From: Breoghania sp037026715
GTDB lineage: Bacteria; Pseudomonadota; Alphaproteobacteria; Rhizobiales; Stappiaceae
NCBI RefSeq assembly: GCF_037026715.1
Contig: NZ_JBANCG010000015.1
Location: 10,200-74,199 of the forward strand
Length of the DNA stretch: 64,000 nucleotides
Direction of reading: 5' to 3'
This document shows, piece by piece, positions 28,099 through 35,775 of the stretch. Below the pieces are notes generated by a model. That model was not told the origin of the DNA and did no database searches. It was given only the letters and a program-made list of their open reading frames with translations. The translations under genes and the position numbers were made by a program. The first letter of the stretch is position 1, and every line of letters begins with the position of its first letter.

Positions 28099-28446
28099 TT
28101 GCGCACGTTCTTTCGCAATCCGCTGATCCGCCTGCTGGCCATCAACTGGCTCGCCGGGTTCGCCGTCACGGTGCTCATCGTGGGCGGGCTCTATCTGACC
28201 GACATGGGCGGGCTGTGGTCGCTGATCATGCGCTCGGAAATGCCGATCGTGCCGATCGCCATGCTGTTCTTCGGCTTCCTCATCACCTTCACCAGCGCCG
28301 CCATGGGCACGGCCGTCATGTCGATGCCGAGCGACGGCTCCGGCGGTGGTGGCGGCGGACGCCGTTTCAGGATCCGCGCACCCGAACTGGTGCCGGTCCC
28401 GGTCAAGGCGCAGGCCTGCAGCCAGGCCCGGATCCGGCGCGGATAG
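28099..28446 (+). CDS. Small hypothetical membrane protein
   Basis: This 115-residue protein has two membrane helices (about 10-33, AINWLAGFAVTVLIVGGLYL, and 48-70, PIVPIAMLFFGFLITFTS). A GSGGGGGG run and a basic tail follow. It starts with TTG after a strong GAGGAGG ribosome-binding site. I do not recognise a family with certainty. It converges on galD, with only 11 bases between the stops, so the two transcripts may overlap. Confidence 0.65.
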   Translation: MRTFFRNPLIRLLAINWLAGFAVTVLIVGGLYLTDMGGLWSLIMRSEMPIVPIAMLFFGFLITFTSAAMGTAVMSMPSDGSGGGGGGRRFRIRAPELVPVPVKAQACSQARIRRG

Positions 28447-28457
28447 GTCGCGCCGCC

Positions 28458-29534
28458 TCACGGCAACGCGAAGACTGTCCCGTCGAAAAGCTTGCGCGCG
28501 GTGCGCACGATGCCGGAGCGCACCGGCACCGGAAGGCCGCCGCGCGTTTCCGTCTCGATTTCCACGCCGAGCTTGCCGGTCGGGTGCTCGATATCGGCCC
28601 GCAGCGGATTGGCCGTCGCGGGCGCCGCGACCTCGGCCGCCGTCGTGCCGGGCACCAGTGCCGCGGCTGCCACCGTCGCCGCCGCCAGCACGCCGATGGT
28701 CTCGTGCACCCGGTGCGGAATGAACGAGCGCGTGGCGATCAGCCCGCCCTCGCGCGGGGCCGAGACGAGGCACATCTTCGGCACGGTCTGCTTTTCCACG
28801 TCGCCGAGCCCCATCAGCGGCCCGCATTTGAGCCGGATGGCTTCCAGCCGCGCTTTCAGCGCCGCATTCTCCTCAAGCTCCGCAATCGTCTCCGCACCCG
28901 TCAGGCCGAGATCTTCCGCCTTGATGATGACATTGGGCATGCCGTTGTCGATCATGGTGACGCGCAGGCCGTCGATCTCGTCAACCGGGTTGCCGGTGGG
29001 CAGCAGCGCGCCGCACTGGGCGCCGGCGGTCTCGAAATAGTTCTGGATGACCGGCGCATGGGTGCCGGGCACCCCGTCGATCGCCGCATCGCCCGCATAG
29101 GCGACCTCGCCGCCGGGCGTGGACACGTCGAGATCGGCGCGGCTGTCGGAATTCACCATGTAGACGCGAACCGTCGTCACCCCGTCGTTTGCCGCGACCA
29201 GCCCGCGCTCGATGGCGAAGGGGCCGATGCCGGCGAGAATGTTGCCGCAGTTCTGGGTGTCGGAGACGATCGGCTTGTCGGGTGTGACCTGCAGGAACAG
29301 GTAATCGACGTCGACGCCCTCGCGTGTCGATGGGCTGACAACGGCGACCTTGGAGGTCAGCGGATGGGCGCCGCCGATGCCGTCGATCTGGCGCGGGTCG
29401 GGCGATCCCATGATCTTGAGCAGCAGGGCGTCGCGCTCCGCCCTGTCGGCCGGCAGGTCCGATTTCAGGAAATAGGCGCCCTTGGAGGTGCCGCCGCGCA
29501 GCAGCATGCAGGGAATGGCGATCTGGCTTGGCAT
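28458..29534 (-). CDS. galD: 4-oxalomesaconate tautomerase (PrpF family)
   Basis: This 358-residue protein belongs to the PrpF/diaminopimelate-epimerase fold. It shows MLLRGGTSKGAYFL at the start, QIDGIGGAHPLTSKVAVV and DTQNCGNILAGIGPFA with the catalytic-type Cys, and IPHRVHETIGVLAAATVA. Among PrpF-like proteins, the neighbours galB, galC and ligI point to the GalD role, which is keto-enol isomerisation of 4-oxalomesaconate. The ATG at 29534 follows GGAGGG. It is the last gene of the cluster, separated from ligI by 294 bases that include a palindromic repeat. Confidence 0.87.
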   Translation of the reverse strand: MPSQIAIPCMLLRGGTSKGAYFLKSDLPADRAERDALLLKIMGSPDPRQIDGIGGAHPLTSKVAVVSPSTREGVDVDYLFLQVTPDKPIVSDTQNCGNILAGIGPFAIERGLVAANDGVTTVRVYMVNSDSRADLDVSTPGGEVAYAGDAAIDGVPGTHAPVIQNYFETAGAQCGALLPTGNPVDEIDGLRVTMIDNGMPNVIIKAEDLGLTGAETIAELEENAALKARLEAIRLKCGPLMGLGDVEKQTVPKMCLVSAPREGGLIATRSFIPHRVHETIGVLAAATVAAAALVPGTTAAEVAAPATANPLRADIEHPTGKLGVEIETETRGGLPVPVRSGIVRTARKLFDGTVFALP

Positions 29535-29632
29535 CGAAATATCCCTCCGGGACACGGTTCAACCGAAAACATGCATCCAGTCGCCTCTCCCCATGGGAGA
29601 GGGCGCAGATGCGGCGGACGTCTCACCGGAAG

Positions 29633-29738
29633 CTGTCATTCCCGCGAAGGCGGGAATCCAGCATTCCAGAGACCTCCCCAGCGTGCCCGGGAACTCACCC
29701 CCGGGGGTGCTGGATCCCCGCCTTCGCGGGGATGACAG
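29633..29738. repeat. Paired palindromic repeat, family B-like variant (C)
   Basis: CTGTCATTCCCGCGAAGGCGGGAATCCAG faces CTGGATCCCCGCCTTCGCGGGGATGACAG in broken form: stems CCCGC/GCGGG and CCCCGC/GCGGGG. A third hairpin (CCCGGG...CCCCCGGGGG) lies between them. The GTCAT and ATCCAG borders match family B. It sits between galD and ligI. Confidence 0.8.
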
Positions 29739-29828
29739 CCCGTAGGTGGATAGGCCGTGGGTGGAAAAGCCGTGGGTGACAGGCCGCGGATTGATAGGCC
29801 TCTGGCGGAGCGACCGCTGCCCGCTCCC

Positions 29829-30707
29829 CTACGCCTCGTCCGGCCAGTAGAGCCGCATCGGGTTGTCGACCACGAGCTTCTTCAACAGCTCCGGCGTCGG
29901 CGCGATCTGGCCCAGCAGATCGACGAGCTGGCCGTCGTCCGGCACCCATTTCTTCATGTTCGGGTGCGGCCAGTCCGTGCCCCACAGCACCTGGTCGGGG
30001 AAGGTCTCGACCAGATGGCGGGCCTGCTCGACGCAATCTGCGAACGGCGGGCCGTCGTGCGACAGCCGCTCCGAACCCGACACCTTGATCCAGATGTCCC
30101 TGCGCGCCTTCAAGAGCCCTTCCAGAAGCTTCATGCCGGGCTGTTCCAGCCCCAGCGCCGGATCGATGCGGCCCATGTGGTCGATGACGACCGGCACAGG
30201 CACTTTTTCGATGACGGGCGCAAGCTCGTGGATCTTCTCCGTGTCGAAATAGATCACCACGTGCCAGCCGAGCGCGCCGTAGCGCTTCGACAGGGCCTCC
30301 AGCGCGGCGAGTGCGGCGTCGGAGCCCAGATGCTTGACGAAGTTGAAGCGCGAGCCGCGCACGCCGGCCGCATCGAGCCGTTTCAGCTCCTCATCCGTAA
30401 CGTCCGGCTTCACCATCGCGATGCCGCGGTAAAGGCCGTCGCCCCATTCCAGCGCATCGACGAGCGCGGCATTGTCGGTGCCGTGGCAGCTCGCCTGCAC
30501 GATCACCGCGCGCTGAAGGCCCAGATGGTCATGCAGCTCGCGCAGCTTTTCTTTCGGCGCGTCGACGGGCGTGTAGGTGCGCGTCGGGGCGAAGGGGAAC
30601 GTCGCCGCCGGGCCGAAGACGTGGCAATGCGCATCGACGGCGCCGGCCGGCAGCGCGATGTCCGGCTTCTTCGGGTTCGGGTGGAATGCGAGGTATTCGG
30701 CACTCAT
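29829..30707 (-). CDS. ligI: 2-pyrone-4,6-dicarboxylate hydrolase (LigI-like amidohydrolase)
   Basis: This 292-residue TIM-barrel protein matches LigI, which opens the lactone ring of PDC to give 4-oxalomesaconate. Visible features are VDAHCHVFGP (His27, His29), the loop RTYTPVDAPKEKL, IVQASCHGTDN at about 69-79, His177 and the active-site Asp245 in WGTDWPHPN. LigI belongs to cog3618 and can work without a bound metal. The ATG at 30707 overlaps the stop of the TRAP permease as ATGA, so uptake and hydrolysis are translationally coupled. Related amidohydrolases act on other lactones, but the motifs and neighbours fit PDC best. Confidence 0.88.
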   Translation of the reverse strand: MSAEYLAFHPNPKKPDIALPAGAVDAHCHVFGPAATFPFAPTRTYTPVDAPKEKLRELHDHLGLQRAVIVQASCHGTDNAALVDALEWGDGLYRGIAMVKPDVTDEELKRLDAAGVRGSRFNFVKHLGSDAALAALEALSKRYGALGWHVVIYFDTEKIHELAPVIEKVPVPVVIDHMGRIDPALGLEQPGMKLLEGLLKARRDIWIKVSGSERLSHDGPPFADCVEQARHLVETFPDQVLWGTDWPHPNMKKWVPDDGQLVDLLGQIAPTPELLKKLVVDNPMRLYWPDEA

Positions 30708-32641
30708 ATCCGCGCAGGCTCCTTGGAGGACAGGGACTTGGAGGAGAGATAGGCCTGGGCGACCACCGACATGCCGAGCGCCAGCCCGGCGAGACGGATG
30801 GCCAGCGACAGCGGCTCGTAGTCCGGCATCGAGGTCGGCCACAGGAGCAGCGCCGCACCGGCGACCAGCATCGCCCGGGCCAAGACGCCGAGCGGCACGA
30901 ACAGCCAGCCGGTGAAGGCGGTAGCAAGCGCGGAGACGCCGATCACGGCGGCGACCGTCTGCAGTGCGATGGAGGCCGGCGAGCCGATCAGCAGCAGGCC
31001 CGGCGAGTAGATGAAGACGAACGGGATGACCAGCTTGACGAAGCCGAGGCGGATCGCCTCGAAAGCCGTCTCGTTCGCGCCCGCGCCGGCGATGCTGGCC
31101 CCCGCATAGGCAGCCAGCGCCACCGGCGGCGTGATCGCGGAAATCAGGCCGTAGTAGAAGATGAACATGTGCCCGGCGATCAGCGGCAGGCCGAAGTCCT
31201 CCAGTGCAGGCGCGACCAGGATCGCCAGCAACAGGTAGGCCGCCGACGTCGGCAGGCCGAGGCCCAGCACGAAGGAGGCGATCATGGTGAAGACCAGCAC
31301 CAGGAACATGCTGGAGCCGCCCACATCGAGGATCAGGCTGGAGATCTGCAGCGCGAGGCCCGTGAGCGTCAGGACACCGATCAGCACGCCGGCGGTGGCG
31401 ACCGCGGCGACGACGGAGAGCGTGTTGCGCACGGTATCGACCGTGGCGAGCAGCAGGTTCTTAGGCGAGATGCGGGTAGCCTTGGTCATCGGCATGATGA
31501 CGAGCGCCATGGCGATCGCGTAGACGACCGACTTCATCGGCGTGTAGCCGTAGACGAGACAGCCGACCAGCACGACGAGCGGCGCCAGCATGTAGCCGCG
31601 CGAGGCGAGCACCTTGCCCACCGACGGGATGTCGTCGGCCTCCGCACGCGGCATGTTGAATTTGCCCGCCTCCAGTCGCACAGCGACCAGCAGCGCAAGC
31701 ACATAAAGAAGTGCCGGGATCAGCGCCGCCATGGCGATGCTGACGTAGGGAATGCCGGTCATCTCGGCCATCAGGAAGGCGGCGGCCCCCATCACCGGCG
31801 GCATGATCTGGCCGGCCGATGCGGCGGCAGCCTCGATGGCGCCGGCGGTCTTGGCGCGGTATCCGGCCCGCTTCATCAGCGGAATGGTGAAGGTGCCGGT
31901 GGTCACCACGCCGGCGACCGCCGAGCCGTTGATGGCGGAGAACATCGTGGAGGAGACGACGGCGGTCAGCGCCGGACCGCCCTGCACGCGGCCGGTGAGC
32001 GCGTGGGCGAGATCGACGAAGGTCTGGCCGAGGCCGGACTTCATCAGGAGAACGCCGAGCAGCGAGAACAGGAAGATGTATTGCGCGGCCACCCCCATCG
32101 GGATGCCGAAGACGCCCTCGGTGCGCAGGAACAGGTTGGAGGCGAGCCGCCCGGTCGAATAGCCGGAATTGCCGTAGTCGCCGGGGATCAGGTAGCCGAA
32201 ATAGGCATAGGCCAGCGCCGCCACCGCGATGGCGACCATGGTGCGCCCGATATAGGCGCGCGCCAGAACCAGGACGATCACCATCGTGGCGACGAACAGC
32301 GCCTTGTCGATGTCGTTGGCGATCGCTCCGCGCCGGATGATCTGGGTGTAGTTCTCGTAGAGATAGGGCCCGGGCAGAAGCGCCACGATGGCCAGCGCGT
32401 AGCAGGCAAGGCGCAGCACCAGGTTGGTCGAGCGCGTGCCGAGCACCAGAAGGCCGGCGGCCGCCATCAGCGAGAAGAACATGGAGCGCAGCAGAAGCGC
32501 CGTCAGCCCGCCGAAATAGGACGTGTAGAGCAGCAGCACCGTGACGGCGAGCGCCAGCGCGGAAACGATCAGAGCGACGACTGTCTTCTCCATGCCCTGG
32601 ATACGGGCCTTGGGAAGCACCTGAGAGGCGAATTGTTCCAT
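30704..32641 (-). CDS. TRAP transporter permease, fused small and large subunits (TAXI type)
   Basis: This protein of about 645 residues has some 16-18 membrane helices, as in the 4TM/12TM fusion permeases that work with TAXI binding proteins. Typical DctM segments are visible (TVVSSTMFSAINGSAVAGV, GQIMPPVMGAAAFLMAEM, LGLPTSAAYLLLAILVAP, SAITPPVALAAYAGASIAG). The matching TAXI protein is encoded just upstream. The start at 32641 is one choice; a TTG six codons earlier is possible. TRAP systems use Na+ or H+ gradients to import organic acids. Position inside the ligI-galBCD cluster suggests PDC or a related di- or tricarboxylate as substrate. Confidence 0.93.
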   Translation of the reverse strand: MEQFASQVLPKARIQGMEKTVVALIVSALALAVTVLLLYTSYFGGLTALLLRSMFFSLMAAAGLLVLGTRSTNLVLRLACYALAIVALLPGPYLYENYTQIIRRGAIANDIDKALFVATMVIVLVLARAYIGRTMVAIAVAALAYAYFGYLIPGDYGNSGYSTGRLASNLFLRTEGVFGIPMGVAAQYIFLFSLLGVLLMKSGLGQTFVDLAHALTGRVQGGPALTAVVSSTMFSAINGSAVAGVVTTGTFTIPLMKRAGYRAKTAGAIEAAAASAGQIMPPVMGAAAFLMAEMTGIPYVSIAMAALIPALLYVLALLVAVRLEAGKFNMPRAEADDIPSVGKVLASRGYMLAPLVVLVGCLVYGYTPMKSVVYAIAMALVIMPMTKATRISPKNLLLATVDTVRNTLSVVAAVATAGVLIGVLTLTGLALQISSLILDVGGSSMFLVLVFTMIASFVLGLGLPTSAAYLLLAILVAPALEDFGLPLIAGHMFIFYYGLISAITPPVALAAYAGASIAGAGANETAFEAIRLGFVKLVIPFVFIYSPGLLLIGSPASIALQTVAAVIGVSALATAFTGWLFVPLGVLARAMLVAGAALLLWPTSMPDYEPLSLAIRLAGLALGMSVVAQAYLSSKSLSSKEPARI

Positions 32642-32833
32642 GTGAGTTCCGCTCGACAAGGCGACGGGCGGAGGGGATCAGCCGTCGAAATCAGCTCTCC
32701 GCCGTCGATGAATAGAGGTGCCGGCCGGTCCCGGCTGGGTTCGGAAAAATCCGGGCTCGAATGCCGGCGCCGGCCCCCTCGCCTCTCCGTCAACGGGAGA
32801 AGGCAACGCGGGCCATGCGCGCGCGGACCGCTG

Positions 32834-32861
32834 AGGGCCCGCGCGCCGGAAAACGGGCCCT
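32834..32861 (-). terminator. Hairpin overlapping the TAXI stop codon
   Basis: AGGGCCC and GGGCCCT form a perfect 7-bp stem with a 14-base loop, starting at the TAXI stop codon. It separates the binding-protein gene from the permease gene 218 bases downstream. It may stop part of the transcription or protect the 3' end, giving more binding protein than permease. No T-run follows. Confidence 0.4.
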
Positions 32862-33810
32862 ACTTCGCCGCTTCGTCGAAGTAGCGCTTGGCACCCGGGT
32901 GCAGCGGGATCGGCGTCTTGGGGCCCTTCTTGAGCGAGATCAGCTTCGCCATGGGGTGAACGGCGCCCAGTTCCTTCAGATTGTCGAACAGCGTCTTGGT
33001 GACATTGTAGACGAGGTTCTCATCCGCATCGGCCGCGGTGAAGAGGATCGCCGGGTCGGCGAGCTGCGGGGTGTCCTGATCCGTGCCGCGATAGGTGCCG
33101 CCGGGCAGCATGTCGACCGCGTAGAAGGGATAGTCCTTCAGGAGCTCGGCGAGCTTGGCCTCGTCGACCGGCACGAAGGTCACGTCCTCGGACGTCGCCA
33201 GCTCGATCAGCGCGGAGGCCGGAATGCCGGCGAGAACCATGGTCGCGTCCAGGTTGCCGTCCTTCATCGCGTTGGTCGCTTCCGAATAGGACAGGTACTG
33301 GATGTTGCTTTCGTTATAGGCGCCGTAGGCCTTCAGCAGGCGTTCGGCGATGACAGAGGAGTTGGAGCCCGGAGGGCCGACGGAGATGCGCTTGTCCTTC
33401 AGATCCGCGATCGACTTGACGTTGGCATCCTTCATGGCCGCGATCTGCAGCATCGCCGGATAGAGATAGGCGATGGCCGCGACGTTCTGCTTCTCCTCGA
33501 ACGGGTCCTCGCCGTTTGCGCCCGCATAGAGCACCGAGGCCGACGAGAAGCCCATGGTCATCTCGCCCATGGACACGCGGCGGATGTTCTCGATTGAGGC
33601 GCCGGTCACCTCGGCCTTGGCGGTGATGCCGTCGCCGTGCTTGTTGATGACGTCGGCCATGCCGGCGCCCACGGCGTAGAACACGCCGCCGGTGCCGCCG
33701 GTGCCGATGGACACGCGGTCGGCCGCTTGAGCGGAGCCAAATGTGGCGCCGGCCGCCAGACCAGCCACCAGACCGGCAGCCATGAGCGTTGTCAGGATGC
33801 GTTTCTTCAT
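32860..33810 (-). CDS. TAXI-family TRAP transporter substrate-binding protein
   Basis: This 316-residue protein has a Sec signal peptide (MKKRILTTLMAAGLVAGLAA, cleaved near AQA-ADR). It has the TAXI signature early in the mature part, SIGTGGTGGVFYAVGAGMAD, followed by IADLKDKRISVGPPGSNSSV. It binds the substrate in the periplasm and hands it to the fused permease. The ATG at 33810 has a GGGAGGT ribosome-binding site. Its gene lies between galC and the permease in the PDC cluster, so it is the best candidate for a PDC (or 4-oxalomesaconate-like) receptor; this is inference. Confidence 0.93.
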   Translation of the reverse strand: MKKRILTTLMAAGLVAGLAAGATFGSAQAADRVSIGTGGTGGVFYAVGAGMADVINKHGDGITAKAEVTGASIENIRRVSMGEMTMGFSSASVLYAGANGEDPFEEKQNVAAIAYLYPAMLQIAAMKDANVKSIADLKDKRISVGPPGSNSSVIAERLLKAYGAYNESNIQYLSYSEATNAMKDGNLDATMVLAGIPASALIELATSEDVTFVPVDEAKLAELLKDYPFYAVDMLPGGTYRGTDQDTPQLADPAILFTAADADENLVYNVTKTLFDNLKELGAVHPMAKLISLKKGPKTPIPLHPGAKRYFDEAAK

Positions 33811-34083
33811 TGGGCAGTACCTCCCGGGTTGAAGCGTTTCTCCACGGAGGCCCCCGCAAGGGCTTTCCCGCCCCCTCGGCAGGGCCGTGTCGCCCCGATG
33901 TCGCGCCTCCGGTATTCCGTTACGGAGCACCCGTGCGATGGCGGGAACTCCGATGGCGGCCGGCCATTTCGGTCGGCCAGTTCGCCGTGTCCGCCATCTT
34001 GCCGACTTTGCCGCGCGCCACGAAGCGGCGAAACGACACAATCATGCAACCCGGCTTTGTCGCCGCTCCCCACGGCTTCGGCG

Positions 34084-34782
34084 TCAGATGTACTTCAGTC
34101 CCTTCTCCGCGAGCCGCTCGCGCATCTTGTAGATGTCGAGGCCCAGTTCGCCCGATGCCAGCCGCTCGCGCTTGGACGTCTCGTTGGCCTCGCGCGCCTC
34201 GGCCTTTTCCAGCGCGAGCGTGGCATGTTCGCGCTTCACCACGCAGACCCCGTCATCGTCCGCGATGATCACGTCGCCCGGATCGATCGCGGCGCCCGCG
34301 CACACGATCGGCACGTTGACCGAGCCGAGCGTCTCCTTGACCGTGCCTTGCGCGAAGACGGCGCTCGACCAGACGGGAAAGCCCATTTCGGTGAGATCCC
34401 TCACGTCGCGCACGCCGGCGTCGATGACGAGCCCGCGCACGCCGCGCGCGACAAGCGATGTGGCGAGAAGATCGCCGAAATAGCCGGCGTTCGACGGCGA
34501 GGTCGGCGCGACGACGAGGATGTCGCCGGGCCGGCACTGCTCCACGGCCACATGGATCATCCAGTTGTCGGCCGGCGGAATGGACACGGTCACGGCGGAG
34601 CCCGCGATGCGGGCGCCGGAATAAATCGGCCTCAGGCGCGCATCGAGAAGTCCGATGCGGCCCTGCGCCTCGTGCACGGTCGCCACGCCGCATCTGGCAA
34701 GCCCGTCGATGACAGCGGCATCGGCGCGCTCGATCTCCCGGACGACGACATGTTCGCCGGGAGCGGGTCGATAGATCGCCAT
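34084..34782 (-). CDS. galC: 4-carboxy-4-hydroxy-2-oxoadipate aldolase (RraA/HMG aldolase family)
   Basis: This 232-residue protein belongs to the RraA-like aldolases. It shows ATVHEAQGRIGLLD near the start and the metal/substrate motif GLVIDAGVRDVRDL with the conserved Arg-Asp at about 122-123. GalC/LigK cleaves 4-carboxy-4-hydroxy-2-oxoadipate to pyruvate and oxaloacetate, the last step of the PDC route. RraA, the RNase E inhibitor, is shorter and lacks the C-terminal helical tail seen here. It starts 4 bases after galB, so the hydratase and aldolase are coupled. Confidence 0.88.
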   Translation of the reverse strand: MAIYRPAPGEHVVVREIERADAAVIDGLARCGVATVHEAQGRIGLLDARLRPIYSGARIAGSAVTVSIPPADNWMIHVAVEQCRPGDILVVAPTSPSNAGYFGDLLATSLVARGVRGLVIDAGVRDVRDLTEMGFPVWSSAVFAQGTVKETLGSVNVPIVCAGAAIDPGDVIIADDDGVCVVKREHATLALEKAEAREANETSKRERLASGELGLDIYKMRERLAEKGLKYI

Positions 34783-34786
34783 GGTC

Positions 34787-35539
34787 CTACAGCTCCGAGA
34801 TCATGCGCGGGAAGATCGACTGGTAGCCTTCGCCATATTCGACGTTCTTGCCACCGGCCTGACCGCCGGAATTGCGCTTGGCCTGCACGCCACGCTGCTT
34901 GCCGACCCGGGTGTAGTATTCCCACAGGTGCTCCTGGCCCTGCATGCACTGGATGGCGGCGTACTTCTTGTCCCACACTTCGGAGATGTCGAGAAGCACG
35001 TCCGGCTTCCAGCCGCACTGTTCGGTCTGATGGGGCTCGAACAGATAGACTTGCGGGGCTCCCAGGATCTTTTCGCCCGGGTTATGGCCCCACGCCTGTG
35101 CGATCATCCGGCACTCGATGGTCATCTTGGTGGCCGCCGGATGATCGGTATTGTAAGGATCTTCAAGGGAATGGGAGAGGATGAACTTCGGCTGCACCTT
35201 GCGCATCACGTCGACGAGCCGGAACTTCGCCTCCTCCGTGACGCCGAGCGGATAGTCGCCGATGTCGAAGAACTGGATGTCGGCGACACCCAGTGCGGCC
35301 GCAGCCGCTTCCGCTTCCTTGCGGCGCTCGGTCTTGACATGCTCCATCGTGCAGCCGTCCTGCTTCCACAGCTTGGCGCTTTCCCCGCGCTCGCCGTAGG
35401 ACAGGCAGACGATCGTGACGTCGTAGCCCTTCTTGGCGTGCAGCGCGATGGCACCGCCGGCGCGCCAGACGAAATCGGCGGAATGGGCACTGACGACGAG
35501 GGCCATCGGCTTCGGGCTGGTGGAATTCTGTTCGCTCAC
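34787..35539 (-). CDS. galB: 4-oxalomesaconate hydratase (PIG-L/LmbE family)
   Basis: This 250-residue protein has the PIG-L zinc-hydrolase fold with the GalB-type variant motifs: VSAHSADFVWRAGG at the N-terminus, where other members have HPDDE, and HSLEDPYNTDHPAA in the middle. GalB hydrates 4-oxalomesaconate to 4-carboxy-4-hydroxy-2-oxoadipate. The GTG at 35539 was chosen because AAGGAG lies 8 bases before it; an ATG further upstream would give an 84-residue leader without homology. It is the first gene of the PDC cluster and is divergent from the LysR regulator. Confidence 0.88.
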   Translation of the reverse strand: MSEQNSTSPKPMALVVSAHSADFVWRAGGAIALHAKKGYDVTIVCLSYGERGESAKLWKQDGCTMEHVKTERRKEAEAAAAALGVADIQFFDIGDYPLGVTEEAKFRLVDVMRKVQPKFILSHSLEDPYNTDHPAATKMTIECRMIAQAWGHNPGEKILGAPQVYLFEPHQTEQCGWKPDVLLDISEVWDKKYAAIQCMQGQEHLWEYYTRVGKQRGVQAKRNSGGQAGGKNVEYGEGYQSIFPRMISEL

Positions 35540-35707
35540 GCGGCACGCTCCTTGACTGGTTTCGTTGCGGGCGCGAGCGGCAGGCTGGGCAGGGCGATCC
35601 CGCCCCTGATATGAAGGACGCCGACCGCGATCCTGCCAGGGCGCCGCCACGACCTCCCCCACAGAGGTCTGGACCATGCGCCAACGCGTCGCGGCGGGCC
35701 AGTCGAA

Positions 35708-35724
35708 ATCATCTCGATAATGAT
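35708..35724. promoter_or_regulatory. Candidate LysR binding site between galB and the regulator
   Basis: ATCAT and ATGAT form an inverted repeat around a 7-base centre, 52 bases before the regulator start and 169 bases before galB. The interval is the only A/T-rich part of the divergent gap. It resembles LysR sites in size but does not give the strict T-N11-A pattern. Confidence 0.3.
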
Positions 35725-35775
35725 AAGTTCTCGCTATAGGCTTGCCGGCGGATACCATCCATACGGACCGAACAC

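Noticed and set aside
30686..32884. A 732-codon open frame on the plus strand opposite the TRAP permease
   Set aside because: It consists of Arg/His/Asp/Gly/Gln-rich low-complexity sequence and is the reverse complement of the membrane helices of a clear permease.
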